The notes: generated from the sequence alone by a model not told the origin. A stretch of 35,366 bases of DNA from Acidimicrobiaceae bacterium (GCA_002687745.1 NZBE01000021.1:1-35366), one strand, 5' to 3'; positions 15,085 through 23,232 are shown, counted from the first letter of the stretch. Made by a program: numbers and translations.

Positions 15085-15107
15085 CCCCGACAGGACAGAT
15101 TCCTGCC

Positions 15108-15135
15108 AGGCCCCCGGTTCCCCCGCCGGGGGCCT
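15108..15135 (+). terminator. Hairpin after the Gly/Met/His-rich gene
   Basis: A perfect 10-bp stem, AGGCCCCCGG (15108-15117) with CCGGGGGCCT (15126-15135), and an 8-nt loop. No T run follows, so termination is likely but not certain. Confidence 0.6.
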
Positions 15136-15158
15136 CGGCCGTTCTGCGGCTTCTTCGG

Positions 15159-15164
15159 TACGCT
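15159..15164 (+). promoter_or_regulatory. -10 element for a leaderless nadE mRNA
   Basis: TACGCT lies exactly 6 nt before the ATG at 15171. There is no ribosome-binding site in front of the ATG (GCACCC), which supports leaderless initiation. Confidence 0.45.
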
Positions 15165-15170
15165 GCACCC

Positions 15171-16862
15171 ATGAGCCGGGTGCGCGTCGCCATGGTCCAG
15201 ACCAACTCGGTCGTCGGCGACCTGGACGGAAACGTCGAGCGCATTCGCGCCGTGCTCGACCAGGTTGAAGCCTGTGATCTGGCCGTCTTCCCTGAGATGA
15301 CCGTTGCCGGCTACCCCCTCGAGGACCTGGTTCTCAAGCCCGGTTTCGTCTCGGACTGTCGTGCCGCAGTCGACAGGGTGGCTGCGTCCAGCGGCAGCTG
15401 TGCCCTCGTGGTCGGCTTCCCAGATGGGGCCCCGGGAGGATCGACTGAACCAGGCGTGCAGAACGCCGCAGCGGTGTGCCACGACGGCAGGGTGGTCGGC
15501 GTCTACCACAAGCGAGCGCTACCGAACTACGACGTGTTCGACGAGGCACGCCACTTCGTCCCCGGGGTCGAGCCGCTGCGGCTCTACGAGATCGGAGGCG
15601 TCCGGGTCGGCTTCGTGGTCTGTGAGGATCTCTGGGTCGCCGACAGCCCCGTGGGCAGCCTTGTAGAAGGTGGAGCGGAGCTCCTGGTCGCCATCAACGG
15701 TTCTCCGTACCACCGCGGCATGTTGGCTGAGCGCGAGGCGGTGGTGGCCGCCACGGCGGCTTCGTCCGGGTTGCCCGTCGTGTACGTGAACCTGGTCGGT
15801 GGCCAGGATGAGCTGGTGTTCGACGGAGGATCCATGGTCGCCGACCCGGCAGGCCTCATAGTCGCCAGGGCCCCCAGGTTCGAAGAGGCTGTCGTGGTCG
15901 TCGACATCGACGTGGCCTGTGTTCCGGCATCGGAGACCGACCTGCCGACCGTCATTGTCTCCGGGCCGGTGGACCGAAGCGACCACGTCGTGGCCGCACC
16001 GGTCGACCCACTCGACCCGTCCGCTGAGCTGTACGGCGTGCTCGTGACCGCCACCCGCGACTACGTGACCAAGAGCGGTTTCACCGACGTCTGCATTGGC
16101 CTGTCCGGCGGCATCGACTCGGCCCTGGTCGCAGCCGTCGCAGCCGACGCCCTCGGACCAGATCACGTACATGCCGTGCTCATGCCGTCCCGCTACTCAA
16201 GCGGTCACTCGGTTGCCGATGCCACGGACCTTGCAACCACCCTCGGCATCGACCACCGGACCGTCCACATCGAGGCTGCCCACGCCACGCTCCTTGCCCT
16301 CCTTGAAGAGTCCCTCGGCGAGGTGCCGGTCGGGTCGACCGACGAGAACCTCCAGGCCCGCATCAGGGGCGTCCTGCTCATGGCACATGCCAACGCCTCG
16401 GGCTGGCTGGTGCTCACCACAGGGAACAAGAGCGAATCCGCTGTCGGCTACTCGACCCTCTACGGCGACACCGCCGGGGCCTTCGCCGTGATCAAGGACA
16501 TCTACAAGCTGACCGTCTACGAGTTGGCGAGGTGGCGAAACAACCAGCCCGGTGGCCCGGTCATCTCCGAGAACATCGTGTCAAAGCCACCCTCGGCCGA
16601 ACTGCGACCCGACCAGCGCGACGATCAGAGCCTTCCTCCCTACGAGGTGCTCGACCCCCTCCTCGAGGCCTACATAGAAGGTGACCGGACCAGAGCCGAT
16701 CTGGTGGCCGATGGATTCGGCGGCGAGATGGTCGACCGGGTCACACGGCTGGTCGACCTGGCCGAGTTCAAGAGGCGCCAGACACCACCCGGAACCAGGG
16801 TCAGCCGCAAGGGTTTCGGCAGGGACCGGCGCCTCCCGATTGTCAACAGGTACAGCGGTTGA
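15171..16862 (+). CDS. nadE: Glutamine-dependent NAD+ synthetase
   Basis: The 563-aa enzyme makes NAD+ from nicotinate adenine dinucleotide with ATP, using ammonia from glutamine. The N-terminal nitrilase-like glutaminase (1-260) carries the triad Glu42 (FPEMTVAGYP), Lys114 (YHKRALPNYDVFDE) and Cys151 (VVCEDLW). The C-terminal synthetase (about 285-563) has the PP-loop LSGGIDSAL (Ser312-Asp316), TGNKSESAVGYSTLYGD and the late NIVSKPPSAELRPDQ. The length matches the short two-domain bacterial form rather than the 679-aa mycobacterial form. It is probably a single-gene unit, with a 227-nt gap to the sigma factor gene downstream. Confidence 0.97.
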   Translation: MSRVRVAMVQTNSVVGDLDGNVERIRAVLDQVEACDLAVFPEMTVAGYPLEDLVLKPGFVSDCRAAVDRVAASSGSCALVVGFPDGAPGGSTEPGVQNAAAVCHDGRVVGVYHKRALPNYDVFDEARHFVPGVEPLRLYEIGGVRVGFVVCEDLWVADSPVGSLVEGGAELLVAINGSPYHRGMLAEREAVVAATAASSGLPVVYVNLVGGQDELVFDGGSMVADPAGLIVARAPRFEEAVVVVDIDVACVPASETDLPTVIVSGPVDRSDHVVAAPVDPLDPSAELYGVLVTATRDYVTKSGFTDVCIGLSGGIDSALVAAVAADALGPDHVHAVLMPSRYSSGHSVADATDLATTLGIDHRTVHIEAAHATLLALLEESLGEVPVGSTDENLQARIRGVLLMAHANASGWLVLTTGNKSESAVGYSTLYGDTAGAFAVIKDIYKLTVYELARWRNNQPGGPVISENIVSKPPSAELRPDQRDDQSLPPYEVLDPLLEAYIEGDRTRADLVADGFGGEMVDRVTRLVDLAEFKRRQTPPGTRVSRKGFGRDRRLPIVNRYSG

Positions 16863-17089
16863 GCGTTTCCCGAATGGCAGCGACGGCCCTGGTGTGTCTG
16901 GTGACGGCCGTCACAGAATCGCGTGGTGCCGCACGAACCGGTCGATAGGGTGACCCGCTACCGGGGGCGGGCAGGACTGCTGTTGCACAACCTCCCCGGG
17001 ACAACAAGGCGATCAGAACTCGGTGAGCATCCGAGGCGGCGTAATCGCGTAGCCGCTGCTGGTGCTCCCCCGGCAGGAGGAGACGCAAG

Positions 17090-18028
17090 GTGGCCAAGGA
17101 GCGGGTGGAACGGGACGAGGAAGACCTCGTCAGGCTTTATCTCACCGACATAGGTCAATACCCCCTTCTTACCAAGGAGGGCGAGGTGCGGCTCGCCCAG
17201 CAGATTGAAAAGGGTGCCGCCGCCAGGCAGGAACTCGACAAGGCCGGCGACAACCTCACACCCGCAAGAAGGCGCGAGATGCGCCGCAACCTCCGTAGGG
17301 GCGACGAGGCGGTCCGTACCTTCGTGCAGTCGAACCTGCGGCTGGTCGTGTCGATCGCAAAGAAGTACCAGGCCTCAGGGCTTCCGCTCCTCGACCTCAT
17401 CCAGGAGGGCAACCTGGGCCTCATGCACGCCGTCGAGAAGTTCGACTGGCGCAAGGGCTTCAAGTTCTCGACCTACGCAACCTGGTGGATCCGCCAGGCC
17501 ATCACCCGGGGCATCGCCAACACCGGTCGCACCATCCGGTTGCCGGTCCACGCAGGCGATACCCTCGCCCGCCTGCAAAAAGCACGCTCCCGCCTGGAAC
17601 TCCGCTTCGGTCGTCCGGCCACGATCGCAGAGCTGGCCGTCGAGGTGGAGATGACCGAGGACAAGGTCACCGAAGCCCTTCGTTTCGCCGCAGAACCCCT
17701 CTCCCTCAGCGAGCCGCTGCGCGAGGACGGCGATGCCGAACTTGGCGACGTGGTCGAGGACAGATCCGCCGACTCACCCTTCGAGGTAGCTGCCACGACG
17801 CTCCTCCCCGAGGAGATCAGCCGTCTGCTGGCACCCCTCGACAACCGTGAACGCGAGATCCTGAAACTGCGCTTCGGTCTTGACCGCGGTGAACCCCGTA
17901 CCCTCGAAGAGGTGGGCGACCACTTCGAGTTGACAAGGGAGCGGATCCGCCAGATCGAGGCCCGGGCGATGTCCAAGTTGCGCCACCCGAGCAGCGACAC
18001 GGGAGCCCGCGACCTGCTCGCTGTCTGA
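17090..18028 (+). CDS. Primary-like sigma-70 factor (RpoD/SigB family)
   Basis: The 312-aa protein has sigma regions 1.2 (DLVRLYLTDIGQYPLLT, about 11-27), 2 (NLRLVVSIAKKYQASGLPLLDLIQEGN and KFSTYATWWIRQAI, the -10 reading helix), 3 (TGRTIRLPVHAGDTLARL onward) and 4 (REREILKLRFGL, then the HTH EEVGDHFELTRERIRQIE). Region 1.1 and any long acidic N-terminus are absent, so it is either a compact primary factor or a group 2 paralogue; I cannot tell which. The TANNNT hexamers seen here are what this type of factor reads. GTG at 17090 follows GGAGGAGA at 6 nt. WhiB proteins often contact region 4 of such a factor. Confidence 0.94.
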   Translation: MAKERVERDEEDLVRLYLTDIGQYPLLTKEGEVRLAQQIEKGAAARQELDKAGDNLTPARRREMRRNLRRGDEAVRTFVQSNLRLVVSIAKKYQASGLPLLDLIQEGNLGLMHAVEKFDWRKGFKFSTYATWWIRQAITRGIANTGRTIRLPVHAGDTLARLQKARSRLELRFGRPATIAELAVEVEMTEDKVTEALRFAAEPLSLSEPLREDGDAELGDVVEDRSADSPFEVAATTLLPEEISRLLAPLDNREREILKLRFGLDRGEPRTLEEVGDHFELTRERIRQIEARAMSKLRHPSSDTGARDLLAV

Positions 18029-18051
18029 CCGGTAACTCAGGTCAGCGGCGT

Positions 18052-18073
18052 ACACCTCCCGCAGCAGAGGTGT
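18052..18073. terminator. Hairpin between sigma factor gene and tRNA-Sec
   Basis: A perfect 7-bp inverted repeat, ACACCTC/GAGGTGT, with an 8-nt loop directly abuts the CCA end of tRNA-Sec (minus) and lies 23 nt after the sigma stop (plus). No T tract. It could serve either strand. Confidence 0.35.
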
Positions 18074-18168
18074 GGCGGAGGTGGACGGGAATCGAACCCG
18101 CCGGACGGGGATCGCCCGTCCCACCCGCTTTGAAGGCGGGGGAGCCCACCAGGTACTCAGACACCTCC
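18073..18168 (-). tRNA. selC: tRNA-Sec (anticodon TCA)
   Basis: The 96-nt minus-strand sequence starts GGAGGTG and ends CACCTCC, discriminator G, encoded CCA (18075-18073). The anticodon stem CCCGC/GCGGG closes the loop CTTCAAA, so the anticodon is TCA, reading UGA. A long variable arm (GACGGG...CCCCGTC) and the length of about 95 nt are typical of selenocysteine tRNAs; no ordinary tRNA has these together. The T arm is GCGGGTTCGATTCCCGT. The eighth acceptor pair, present in many tRNA-Sec, appears mismatched (T.C). It is the substrate for selA and selB at 2911-5962. Confidence 0.95.
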
Positions 18169-18175
18169 GGTGGTG

Positions 18176-18181
18176 ACAGTA
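18176..18181 (-). promoter_or_regulatory. -10 element of tRNA-Sec at leaderless spacing
   Basis: The minus strand reads TACTGT, 7 nt (CACCACC), then G1 of the tRNA at 18168. A GTGCAA -35-like hexamer lies about 16 bp upstream. Transcription would start at the mature 5' end. Confidence 0.45.
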
Positions 18182-18256
18182 CGGGCCGCGGAGCGGTTTG
18201 CACACAGCAGGAACGCAAACTGGTGGACGGCTGGCCGATGAGGGGCCGTCTGGCCC

Positions 18257-18262
18257 TATCAT
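18257..18262 (+). promoter_or_regulatory. -10 element for a leaderless tiny ORF
   Basis: TATCAT lies exactly 7 nt before the ATG at 18270, with no ribosome-binding site between. Confidence 0.4.
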
Positions 18263-18269
18263 CACCGGC

Positions 18270-18344
18270 ATGAAGAAGTTCGTGATGCTCGTAGCCCTGG
18301 CGGCACTTGTGGCCGTCGCCGTGCGGAAGGTCCGTTCAATCTGA
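18270..18344 (+). CDS. Possible 24-aa membrane microprotein
   Basis: The frame encodes MKKFVMLVALAALVAVAVRK plus four residues and ends in TGA. It is a lysine-capped single hydrophobic helix. The start resembles the N-terminus of the tiny actinobacterial DLW-39 family proteins as I recall them, but the C-terminal DLW part is missing. A well-placed TATCAT -10 supports expression. It is 16 nt from the convergent HAD gene. Confidence 0.4.
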   Translation: MKKFVMLVALAALVAVAVRKVRSI

Positions 18345-18360
18345 CGGGTCGACCACCTGG

Positions 18361-19140
18361 TCAGGCGTGGCGTCGAAACCGTCTGATCATCGACATCACC
18401 CCGAAGAAGACCGCAAACGTGACAGCCGTTGCGACAATCCAGTTGCGGTCGATCGGAATGCGGTCCCCCAGGGCAACCGGGTTCTCGAACTCCAGTACCG
18501 GCCATTCGCGCCTGGCCGCCTCACGCCTGAGTTCCCGGTCGGGGTTTACGGCAACCGGGTGGCCGACCGACTCCAGCATCGGCAGGGCGGTGACCGAGTC
18601 CGAGTAGGCCCAGGACCCGGCGAGATCCAGGCCGTCCTCCTCAGCCAGCTTCGCCATCGCCTCTGCCTTGTCGGGCCCGTGGGCGTAGAACTCAACCCCT
18701 CCCGTGTAGCAGCCGCCGGAGTCGATGAGGGGGGTTGTGGCGATTGCCTTGTCCATCTGCAGGTGGGTTGCCATGGGCTCCACGATCTCGATCGGAGCAG
18801 CCGAGACCAGCACGAGCATGCGTCCCTCGGATCTGTGGTGTTCCAGGAGGTCGAGTGCCTCGTCGTACACGATCGGCTCGATCAACTCGGTTAGGTGGTC
18901 ACGGGCCAGGCGCCTCAGGCCGTCCTGTTCCCATCCGACGGCCAGCTTCAGTGCCGTACGTCTGGCCTTGTCCATCCTGTCCTCGTCGGCACCGAAGAAG
19001 CGGAACAGGAGCTGCCCCCATGCGGCACGCGCGGCCATGGGGGCGTTGAGGTATCCGGCTCGCCGTAGCGCAGGGACATAGGCGGCCATCGAGGCTCGGG
19101 CGATGATCGTCTTGTCGAGGTCGAAGAATGCCGCCTCCAC
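18361..19140 (-). CDS. HAD-IB family phosphatase with C-terminal membrane anchor
   Basis: The 259-aa protein is a SerB-like HAD hydrolase. Motif I is FFDLDKT (Asp7 nucleophile, Asp9), motif II the Ser in LVLVSAAP, motif III the Lys in GPDKAEAM, and motif IV YSDSVTALPML. A membrane span (about 236-253) and basic tail follow. Substrate unknown; related HAD proteins lie next to Tad/Flp pilus clusters in other actinobacteria (mycobacterial Rv3661 beside the Rv3660c-Rv3659c genes, as I recall), and here too it is divergent from tadZ. It may act in cell-envelope or division control, but this is inferred from neighbourhood. The GTG at 19140 has TAGGAT exactly 7 nt upstream. Confidence 0.88.
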   Translation of the reverse strand: MEAAFFDLDKTIIARASMAAYVPALRRAGYLNAPMAARAAWGQLLFRFFGADEDRMDKARRTALKLAVGWEQDGLRRLARDHLTELIEPIVYDEALDLLEHHRSEGRMLVLVSAAPIEIVEPMATHLQMDKAIATTPLIDSGGCYTGGVEFYAHGPDKAEAMAKLAEEDGLDLAGSWAYSDSVTALPMLESVGHPVAVNPDRELRREAARREWPVLEFENPVALGDRIPIDRNWIVATAVTFAVFFGVMSMIRRFRRHA

Positions 19141-19147
19141 GACGGTG

Positions 19148-19153
19148 ATCCTA
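19148..19153 (-). promoter_or_regulatory. -10 element for a leaderless HAD-gene mRNA
   Basis: The minus strand reads TAGGAT, 7 nt, then GTG at 19140. Confidence 0.45.
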
Positions 19154-19225
19154 CGACCCCGTGGCGTTCCTCGCCGATCCCGGGGTGGATTGGACGACAG
19201 GTCGGAAGGTGCACCACGTCCTCCG

Positions 19226-19254
19226 TTGGGTCCGTCGAAGGTGCCGGGTAGTGT
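19226..19254 (+). promoter_or_regulatory. Candidate promoter of the Tad operon
   Basis: TTGGGT (19226-19231) and TAGTGT (19249-19254) are spaced by 17 bp. They predict a leader of about 60 nt ending in GGGAGG just before the tadZ ATG at 19321. Confidence 0.5.
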
Positions 19255-19320
19255 GCCGGTACGACCCCCGTCTGGTGATCCCGGCTTCCCCCACTGTGAT
19301 TACGTACGTCGGGAGGCGTC

Positions 19321-19998
19321 ATGGTGGTCGTCTGTTGGTCTCTGAAGGGTGGCGCTGGAACCACGGTCGTATCTGCGGCGATAGCCCTTGAAGCATCCCG
19401 CCGCGGCGACAATCCCCTGCTCCTGGATCTTGCCGGTGACCTGTCGGCGGTACTCGGCGTTGATGGATCGGGTTCCGGCATCGCCGACTGGTGTTCGGCC
19501 ACCGGGGGTGCGGGAGTCGAGGCCATCGACGGTCTGGCCGTCGAGGTTCACGGTGGAGCGAGGGTCGTCGGCCGCGGTGTTGCCGGCTGGGAATCGGCCG
19601 ATCCGGCCCGGCTTGACCTGCTCGTCTCCAACCTGGGCGAGAGGACCGAGCTGGTGGTCGTCGATGCAGGCGACCTCTGGACAGCGATGCCTCCGGGAGG
19701 GCCGCCGCCGGACCTGATAGATCCACTGCTCGAACTTGCCGGCCGTTCTGTTCTCGTGACACGGGCCTGTTACCTGTCCCTGCGCCGGGTCGGTCGTCAG
19801 GTACGTCGCCCAACCGAGATCGTCCTGGTGGTCGAACCCGGCCGGGCCCTTGACAGTGCAGACGTCGAGGCCGTCGTAGGCGCCCCGGTCTCCACACAGG
19901 TCCTTGTCGACCCGGCGATAGCCCGGGCCGTCGATTCCGGGCTGCTTGCCCGGAGGTCACCCCGCTCTCTGCTGAGGGCCATGGGGTCAGCGAGGTGA
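19321..19998 (+). CDS. tadZ: TadZ/CpaE-like pilus-localization ATPase
   Basis: The 225-aa MinD/ParA-fold protein has the deviant P-loop KGGAGTT (9-15), in which the usual GKT/GKS is replaced by GTT. This is characteristic of CpaE/TadZ and the actinobacterial Ssd group, which position the Tad secretion machine at the pole or septum. The second-site strand is LVVVDAGDLW and the later segment is RSVLVTRACYLSLRR. No receiver domain precedes it, unlike CpaE of Caulobacter. It is the first gene of a tight operon; its TGA overlaps the GTG of tadA (GTGA at 19995-19998). GGGAGG lies 4 nt before the ATG. Confidence 0.85.
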   Translation: MVVVCWSLKGGAGTTVVSAAIALEASRRGDNPLLLDLAGDLSAVLGVDGSGSGIADWCSATGGAGVEAIDGLAVEVHGGARVVGRGVAGWESADPARLDLLVSNLGERTELVVVDAGDLWTAMPPGGPPPDLIDPLLELAGRSVLVTRACYLSLRRVGRQVRRPTEIVLVVEPGRALDSADVEAVVGAPVSTQVLVDPAIARAVDSGLLARRSPRSLLRAMGSAR

Positions 19999-21119
19999 CC
20001 GCCCTCGTGACAGCGGTCCACAGTGAGGTCCTGGACCTACTTGGGGCCGATCCGGTACCTGACCCGTTCGCACTCGTAGATGCGGTTGTAACCAGGCGCG
20101 AACCGCTTCTCGGCCCGGCTGCACGACGACAGGTTGTCGACGACGTGCTTGCCCGTATCAGCGGGTTGGGAGCCCTTGAAACCCTGTTCGCCGACAGGTC
20201 GGTGACAGAGGTGATGGTCAACGGCCCCGACGCCGTCTACGTCGAGCGCCAGGGTGTGCTCGAACGGACCGAGGTAAGGCTGGAGACAGCCGAACTGGAC
20301 CGCCTGGTCGAGCGGGTGGTTGCACCTACGGGCCGACGGGTTGACCGGTCCAGCCCCTGGGCCGACGGACGCCTGCTCGACGGATCAAGGGTGAATGTAG
20401 TGGTGCCACCGATAGCCGTGGATGGCCCGTGCATAACGATCCGACGCTTCGGCAGCGTCCGCTTCGGCATCGACGACATGGCATCGCCAGCTGTTGCCAC
20501 CCTGTTGCACCACATCGTCCAACTCCGGTGCAACGTGGTTGTCAGCGGAGGAACCGGATCAGGAAAGACGACCCTGTTGGGTGCTCTCGCCGGTGCAGTC
20601 GATCCAGCTGAGCGCCTTGTGTCGGTCGAGGATGCGGCTGAACTCTCGCTCGACGCCACCCATGTCGTCAGGCTCGAGGCACGTCCGCCCAACTGTGAGG
20701 GTGTGGGAGAGGTCACCGTGAGGGACCTGGTCCGGAACTCCCTGCGCATGCGTCCGGACAGAATCATCGTTGGAGAGGTTCGCGGGGCCGAGGCCTTCGA
20801 CATGCTCCAGGCGCTGAACACCGGACACGACGGTTCCCTCTCGACCTGCCACGCAAACAGTGCCGACGACGCCCTTCAACGCCTGGCCAACATGGTCCTG
20901 CTGGCGGTACCCGGTCTCCCGGCAACCGTGGCCGAGACCATGGTGGCCGGCAGCGTCGACCTGATCGTGCACATGACCCGAACCGGGGTCTCGCGAGGGG
21001 TGAGCGATGTCCTCGAGGTGCGGCCAGTCGGCGAGTCCCCGGCGTACCGGCCACTCGTCTCAGACGGCGTTGTGCTCGATGCCGGAGAACCCTCGGATGG
21101 AAGGCGTTGGGGGCGGTGA
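19995..21119 (+). CDS. tadA: TadA/CpaF secretion ATPase
   Basis: The 374-aa hexameric type II/IV secretion ATPase powers Flp pilus assembly. The N-terminal domain (LADRSVTEVMVNGPDAVYVER, about 65-85) is the CpaF signature. Walker A is SGGTGSGKT (184-192, Lys191), followed by the Asp box VSVEDAAEL, Walker B MRPDRIIVGEVRGAEA, and the His box NTGHDGSLSTCHANS. It is slightly shorter than typical CpaF because the N-terminal helices are abridged. It overlaps tadZ upstream and tadB downstream by 4 nt each, so translation is probably coupled. Confidence 0.96.
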   Translation: MTALVTAVHSEVLDLLGADPVPDPFALVDAVVTRREPLLGPAARRQVVDDVLARISGLGALETLFADRSVTEVMVNGPDAVYVERQGVLERTEVRLETAELDRLVERVVAPTGRRVDRSSPWADGRLLDGSRVNVVVPPIAVDGPCITIRRFGSVRFGIDDMASPAVATLLHHIVQLRCNVVVSGGTGSGKTTLLGALAGAVDPAERLVSVEDAAELSLDATHVVRLEARPPNCEGVGEVTVRDLVRNSLRMRPDRIIVGEVRGAEAFDMLQALNTGHDGSLSTCHANSADDALQRLANMVLLAVPGLPATVAETMVAGSVDLIVHMTRTGVSRGVSDVLEVRPVGESPAYRPLVSDGVVLDAGEPSDGRRWGR

Positions 21120-21820
21120 CCGGCAGCCACGTGATGTCCGCCCTCGTTCCAGTTTCGCCGGGTTGGCTGTTGGTTGCGGCTGTGTTGGCTGCCGCCTCCG
21201 CCCTCGTGCCACCACCAGTGGCTACCCGCCGGCCATGGCGTGAGGGAACGAGAGGCTCTCCCCTGCGGGCTCTCGACAGATGGAGGTCGCAGTCGCGCAG
21301 GGTCGATGTCGCCCTTCCGGCGCTGCTCGACGAGTTGGTGCGTTCCCTCCAGTCGGGTGCCACCCTCACCTCGGCCCTGGCCGAGGCGTCGGCTGCCGGA
21401 GGACCGCTGGGCGACGATCTGAAGACCCTCACCGGTGACCTCAGGGCCGGCGCTCCCGTAGGTACCGCACTCGAGAGGTGGAGGGAGCGCAGGCCCGGCA
21501 CCCGTGTCGGGTTGGTCGTGGCCGCCGTCGATCTGGCCACGATGGCCGGCGGTGAGTTGGCCGGCCTCCTCGGATCGCTGGCCGAGGCCCTCCGCGACGA
21601 GGAGGCTGTGGCCGAGGAGGCTCAGGCCCTGGCAACACAGGCCCGTGCCTCGGCTGCCGTGGTTGCCCTTGCGCCACTGGCCTTCGCCGTAATCATGACC
21701 CCGTTCCGATCAACCGGCTTCGTCGGTTCCGGATCAGGGTTGGTGATAGTTGCCGTGGGCCTGGCCCTCGATGCTGTCGGCCTCTGGTGGATGTGGCGCC
21801 TGACGGCGGTGAACCGGTGA
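21116..21820 (+). CDS. tadB: TadB-like inner-membrane platform protein
   Basis: The 234-aa protein has the T2SSF fold: an N-terminal span (about 13-30), a cytosolic helical domain (RVDVALPALLDELVRSLQSG, TLTSALAEAS, GELAGLLGSLAEALRDEE), and two C-terminal spans (about 180-197 and 205-228). It forms the pilus platform with TadC. GTG 21116 overlaps the tadA stop as GTGA, preferred over a TTG at 21107. It is shorter than typical TadB (about 300 aa), as is common in actinobacterial Tad clusters. Confidence 0.87.
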   Translation: MTGSHVMSALVPVSPGWLLVAAVLAAASALVPPPVATRRPWREGTRGSPLRALDRWRSQSRRVDVALPALLDELVRSLQSGATLTSALAEASAAGGPLGDDLKTLTGDLRAGAPVGTALERWRERRPGTRVGLVVAAVDLATMAGGELAGLLGSLAEALRDEEAVAEEAQALATQARASAAVVALAPLAFAVIMTPFRSTGFVGSGSGLVIVAVGLALDAVGLWWMWRLTAVNR

Positions 21821-22590
21821 GCCTCGCAGCGATCGGCTGGATGGTGGTGGTCCTGGTGTTCGCGTGGCGCTTTCGCAGGCCGGCCCATCGACTCGCAGGA
21901 GTACGCGTGGCCACCAGGACCGGGCCCGACCGGGTAGGCCCCCTTGACCGCCTCGGCCGCTATCTGCGGTCGCGCTTCCAACGCCCAGAGGACCGGACGC
22001 TCGACCGGCGCCTGGGACGGGCAGCAGCGCTCTTCATGGCACTGCTGTTCATCCAACCCTTCCTCGCCGTGCTTGTCGGTGCCGCTTCATGGGCTGTTCC
22101 CTGGTGGCGGCGGCGCAGGGATGAACGCGCCGAGGCCGAGGCGGTGGTCGACGAACTGCCATGGCTGGCGGGGCTGGTTCGCCTCGGTGTGGGTGCGGGG
22201 TTCCCGGTGGGTAGGGCTCTGTCCGAGGCTGCAGCCAGGGGAGATGGTCCCGCCTCGGCAGTGGTGGTTGACGCCGTGCGACGGACCAGACAGGGTATGT
22301 CGCTGGCAGATGCGGTAGATGGCCTTCGACCCGTCCTCGGAGAGCCGGGTCGGCCCCTCGTGGCGGCGCTGGTCGCCGCCGTCAGGCACGGTGCACCGGT
22401 GGGGCCTGCACTGGAGGCGGCTGCGTCTGACCTCAGGTTGCGGGCCCGGCGGCGCGCCGAGGTTCGCGCCCGAAAGGTGCCGGTGCGGATGCTCTTCCCC
22501 CTCGTCACCTGTGTACTGCCCGCGTTCGTGCTGCTGTCGGTCGTTCCCATGGTCGGAGATGCCCTCTCCCAACTGGAACTTGACCTGTGA
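21817..22590 (+). CDS. tadC: TadC-like inner-membrane platform protein
   Basis: The 257-aa protein is the second T2SSF platform subunit. An N-terminal span (LAAIGWMVVVLVFAW) and a basic linker lead to a further span pair (AALFMALLFIQPFLAVLVGA), a helical domain (ELPWLAGLVRLGVGAGFPVGRAL, with repeats of the same fold) and a final span LVTCVLPAFVLLSVVPM. GTG 21817 overlaps the tadB stop (GTGA). An open frame back to 21787 was not used. A 70-nt gap follows before the pilin-like gene, room for a separate ribosome-binding site, which is present there. Confidence 0.87.
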   Translation: MSLAAIGWMVVVLVFAWRFRRPAHRLAGVRVATRTGPDRVGPLDRLGRYLRSRFQRPEDRTLDRRLGRAAALFMALLFIQPFLAVLVGAASWAVPWWRRRRDERAEAEAVVDELPWLAGLVRLGVGAGFPVGRALSEAAARGDGPASAVVVDAVRRTRQGMSLADAVDGLRPVLGEPGRPLVAALVAAVRHGAPVGPALEAAASDLRLRARRRAEVRARKVPVRMLFPLVTCVLPAFVLLSVVPMVGDALSQLELDL

Positions 22591-22660
22591 ACTGCTCCCA
22601 ATAGCGACCCGTGCAAGCCGACAGGTGTCGCCTGATCCTGCGAGAAACCGGAGGTGCCCT

Positions 22661-22858
22661 GTGCGGGCTCTGCTCACCCAACTTCATATCCGACTCCTGA
22701 CACTCGACGACGAGGGCCAGACCACTGCCGAATACGTCCTGTTGATCCTGGGGGCGGCAACGATCGCCATCCTCGTCACCAGTTGGGCAACCGGCACCGA
22801 CAAGATCACCAGCCTGTTCGACAAGGTTCTGAACTCCCTGATCGACAAGGTGGCGTGA
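22661..22858 (+). CDS. Flp-like pilin (DUF4244-type)
   Basis: The 65-aa protein has a short basic leader ending DDEG, then QTTAEYVLLILGAATIAI. The G-xxxxEY pattern (cut after Gly, Glu at +5, Tyr at +6) is the Flp prepilin signature, followed by the hydrophobic polymerisation helix and a short C-terminal helix (DKITSLFDKVLNSLIDKV). It is the probable major pilin of the Tad system. The GTG at 22661 follows GGAGGT (22651-22656) at 4-5 nt. The prepilin peptidase is not in the window. The stop overlaps tadE (GTGA). Confidence 0.88.
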   Translation: MRALLTQLHIRLLTLDDEGQTTAEYVLLILGAATIAILVTSWATGTDKITSLFDKVLNSLIDKVA

Positions 22859-23232
22859 GGCGTCGACCCCACCGGTCCGACGGGGGCCAGGCCACCGTTG
22901 AGCTTGCGTTGGTCCTACCGGTCGTGGTTGTCCTTGCGCTGGGGCTGATCCAGGTCGGGTTGGTTGTCCGTTCGGCCGTGCTGGTCCAGCATTCCGCCCG
23001 CGAGGGTGTCAGGGTGGCTGCCACAGGCGGATCCACGCGTGAGGTCGAGGATGCCGTCATCGGTTCCAGTGGGCTGTCGCCCCGCGACAGCCAGGTCACG
23101 CGCAGCATCGATGGCGACAGGGTCACGGTGCAGGTCGTACACGTGGCCCGCACAGAGGTGCCGTTGGTTGGGCCGTTGCTTCCCGAGGTGACCCTCACCG
23201 CCACGGTCACCATGCGCCGTGAGGCCGGGTGA
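22855..23232 (+). CDS. tadE: TadE-like minor pseudopilin
   Basis: The 125-aa protein has a short basic N-terminus, then GGQATVELALVLPVVVVLAL (about 11-30), the TadE motif with Gly before the cleavage site and Glu at +5, and an extracellular beta-rich domain. TadE pseudopilins are processed like Flp and help pilus biogenesis. It starts with GTG overlapping the pilin stop. No second TadE/TadG gene follows; a 78-nt gap separates it from a STAS gene. Confidence 0.87.
   Translation: MRRRPHRSDGGQATVELALVLPVVVVLALGLIQVGLVVRSAVLVQHSAREGVRVAATGGSTREVEDAVIGSSGLSPRDSQVTRSIDGDRVTVQVVHVARTEVPLVGPLLPEVTLTATVTMRREAG

Noticed and set aside
16863-17089. Possible gene between nadE and the sigma factor
   Set aside because: Short frames here have no ribosome-binding site or family resemblance. 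A GACGGCC/GGCCGTC pair with a 17-nt loop could be a weak terminator but lacks a T tract.
18270-18386. Read-through of the TGA at 18342 as selenocysteine to a 39-residue product
   Set aside because: The downstream hairpin (GACC/GGTC) is only 4 bp, and the extension runs into the 3' end of the convergent HAD gene with no recognisable motif. A normal stop is simpler.
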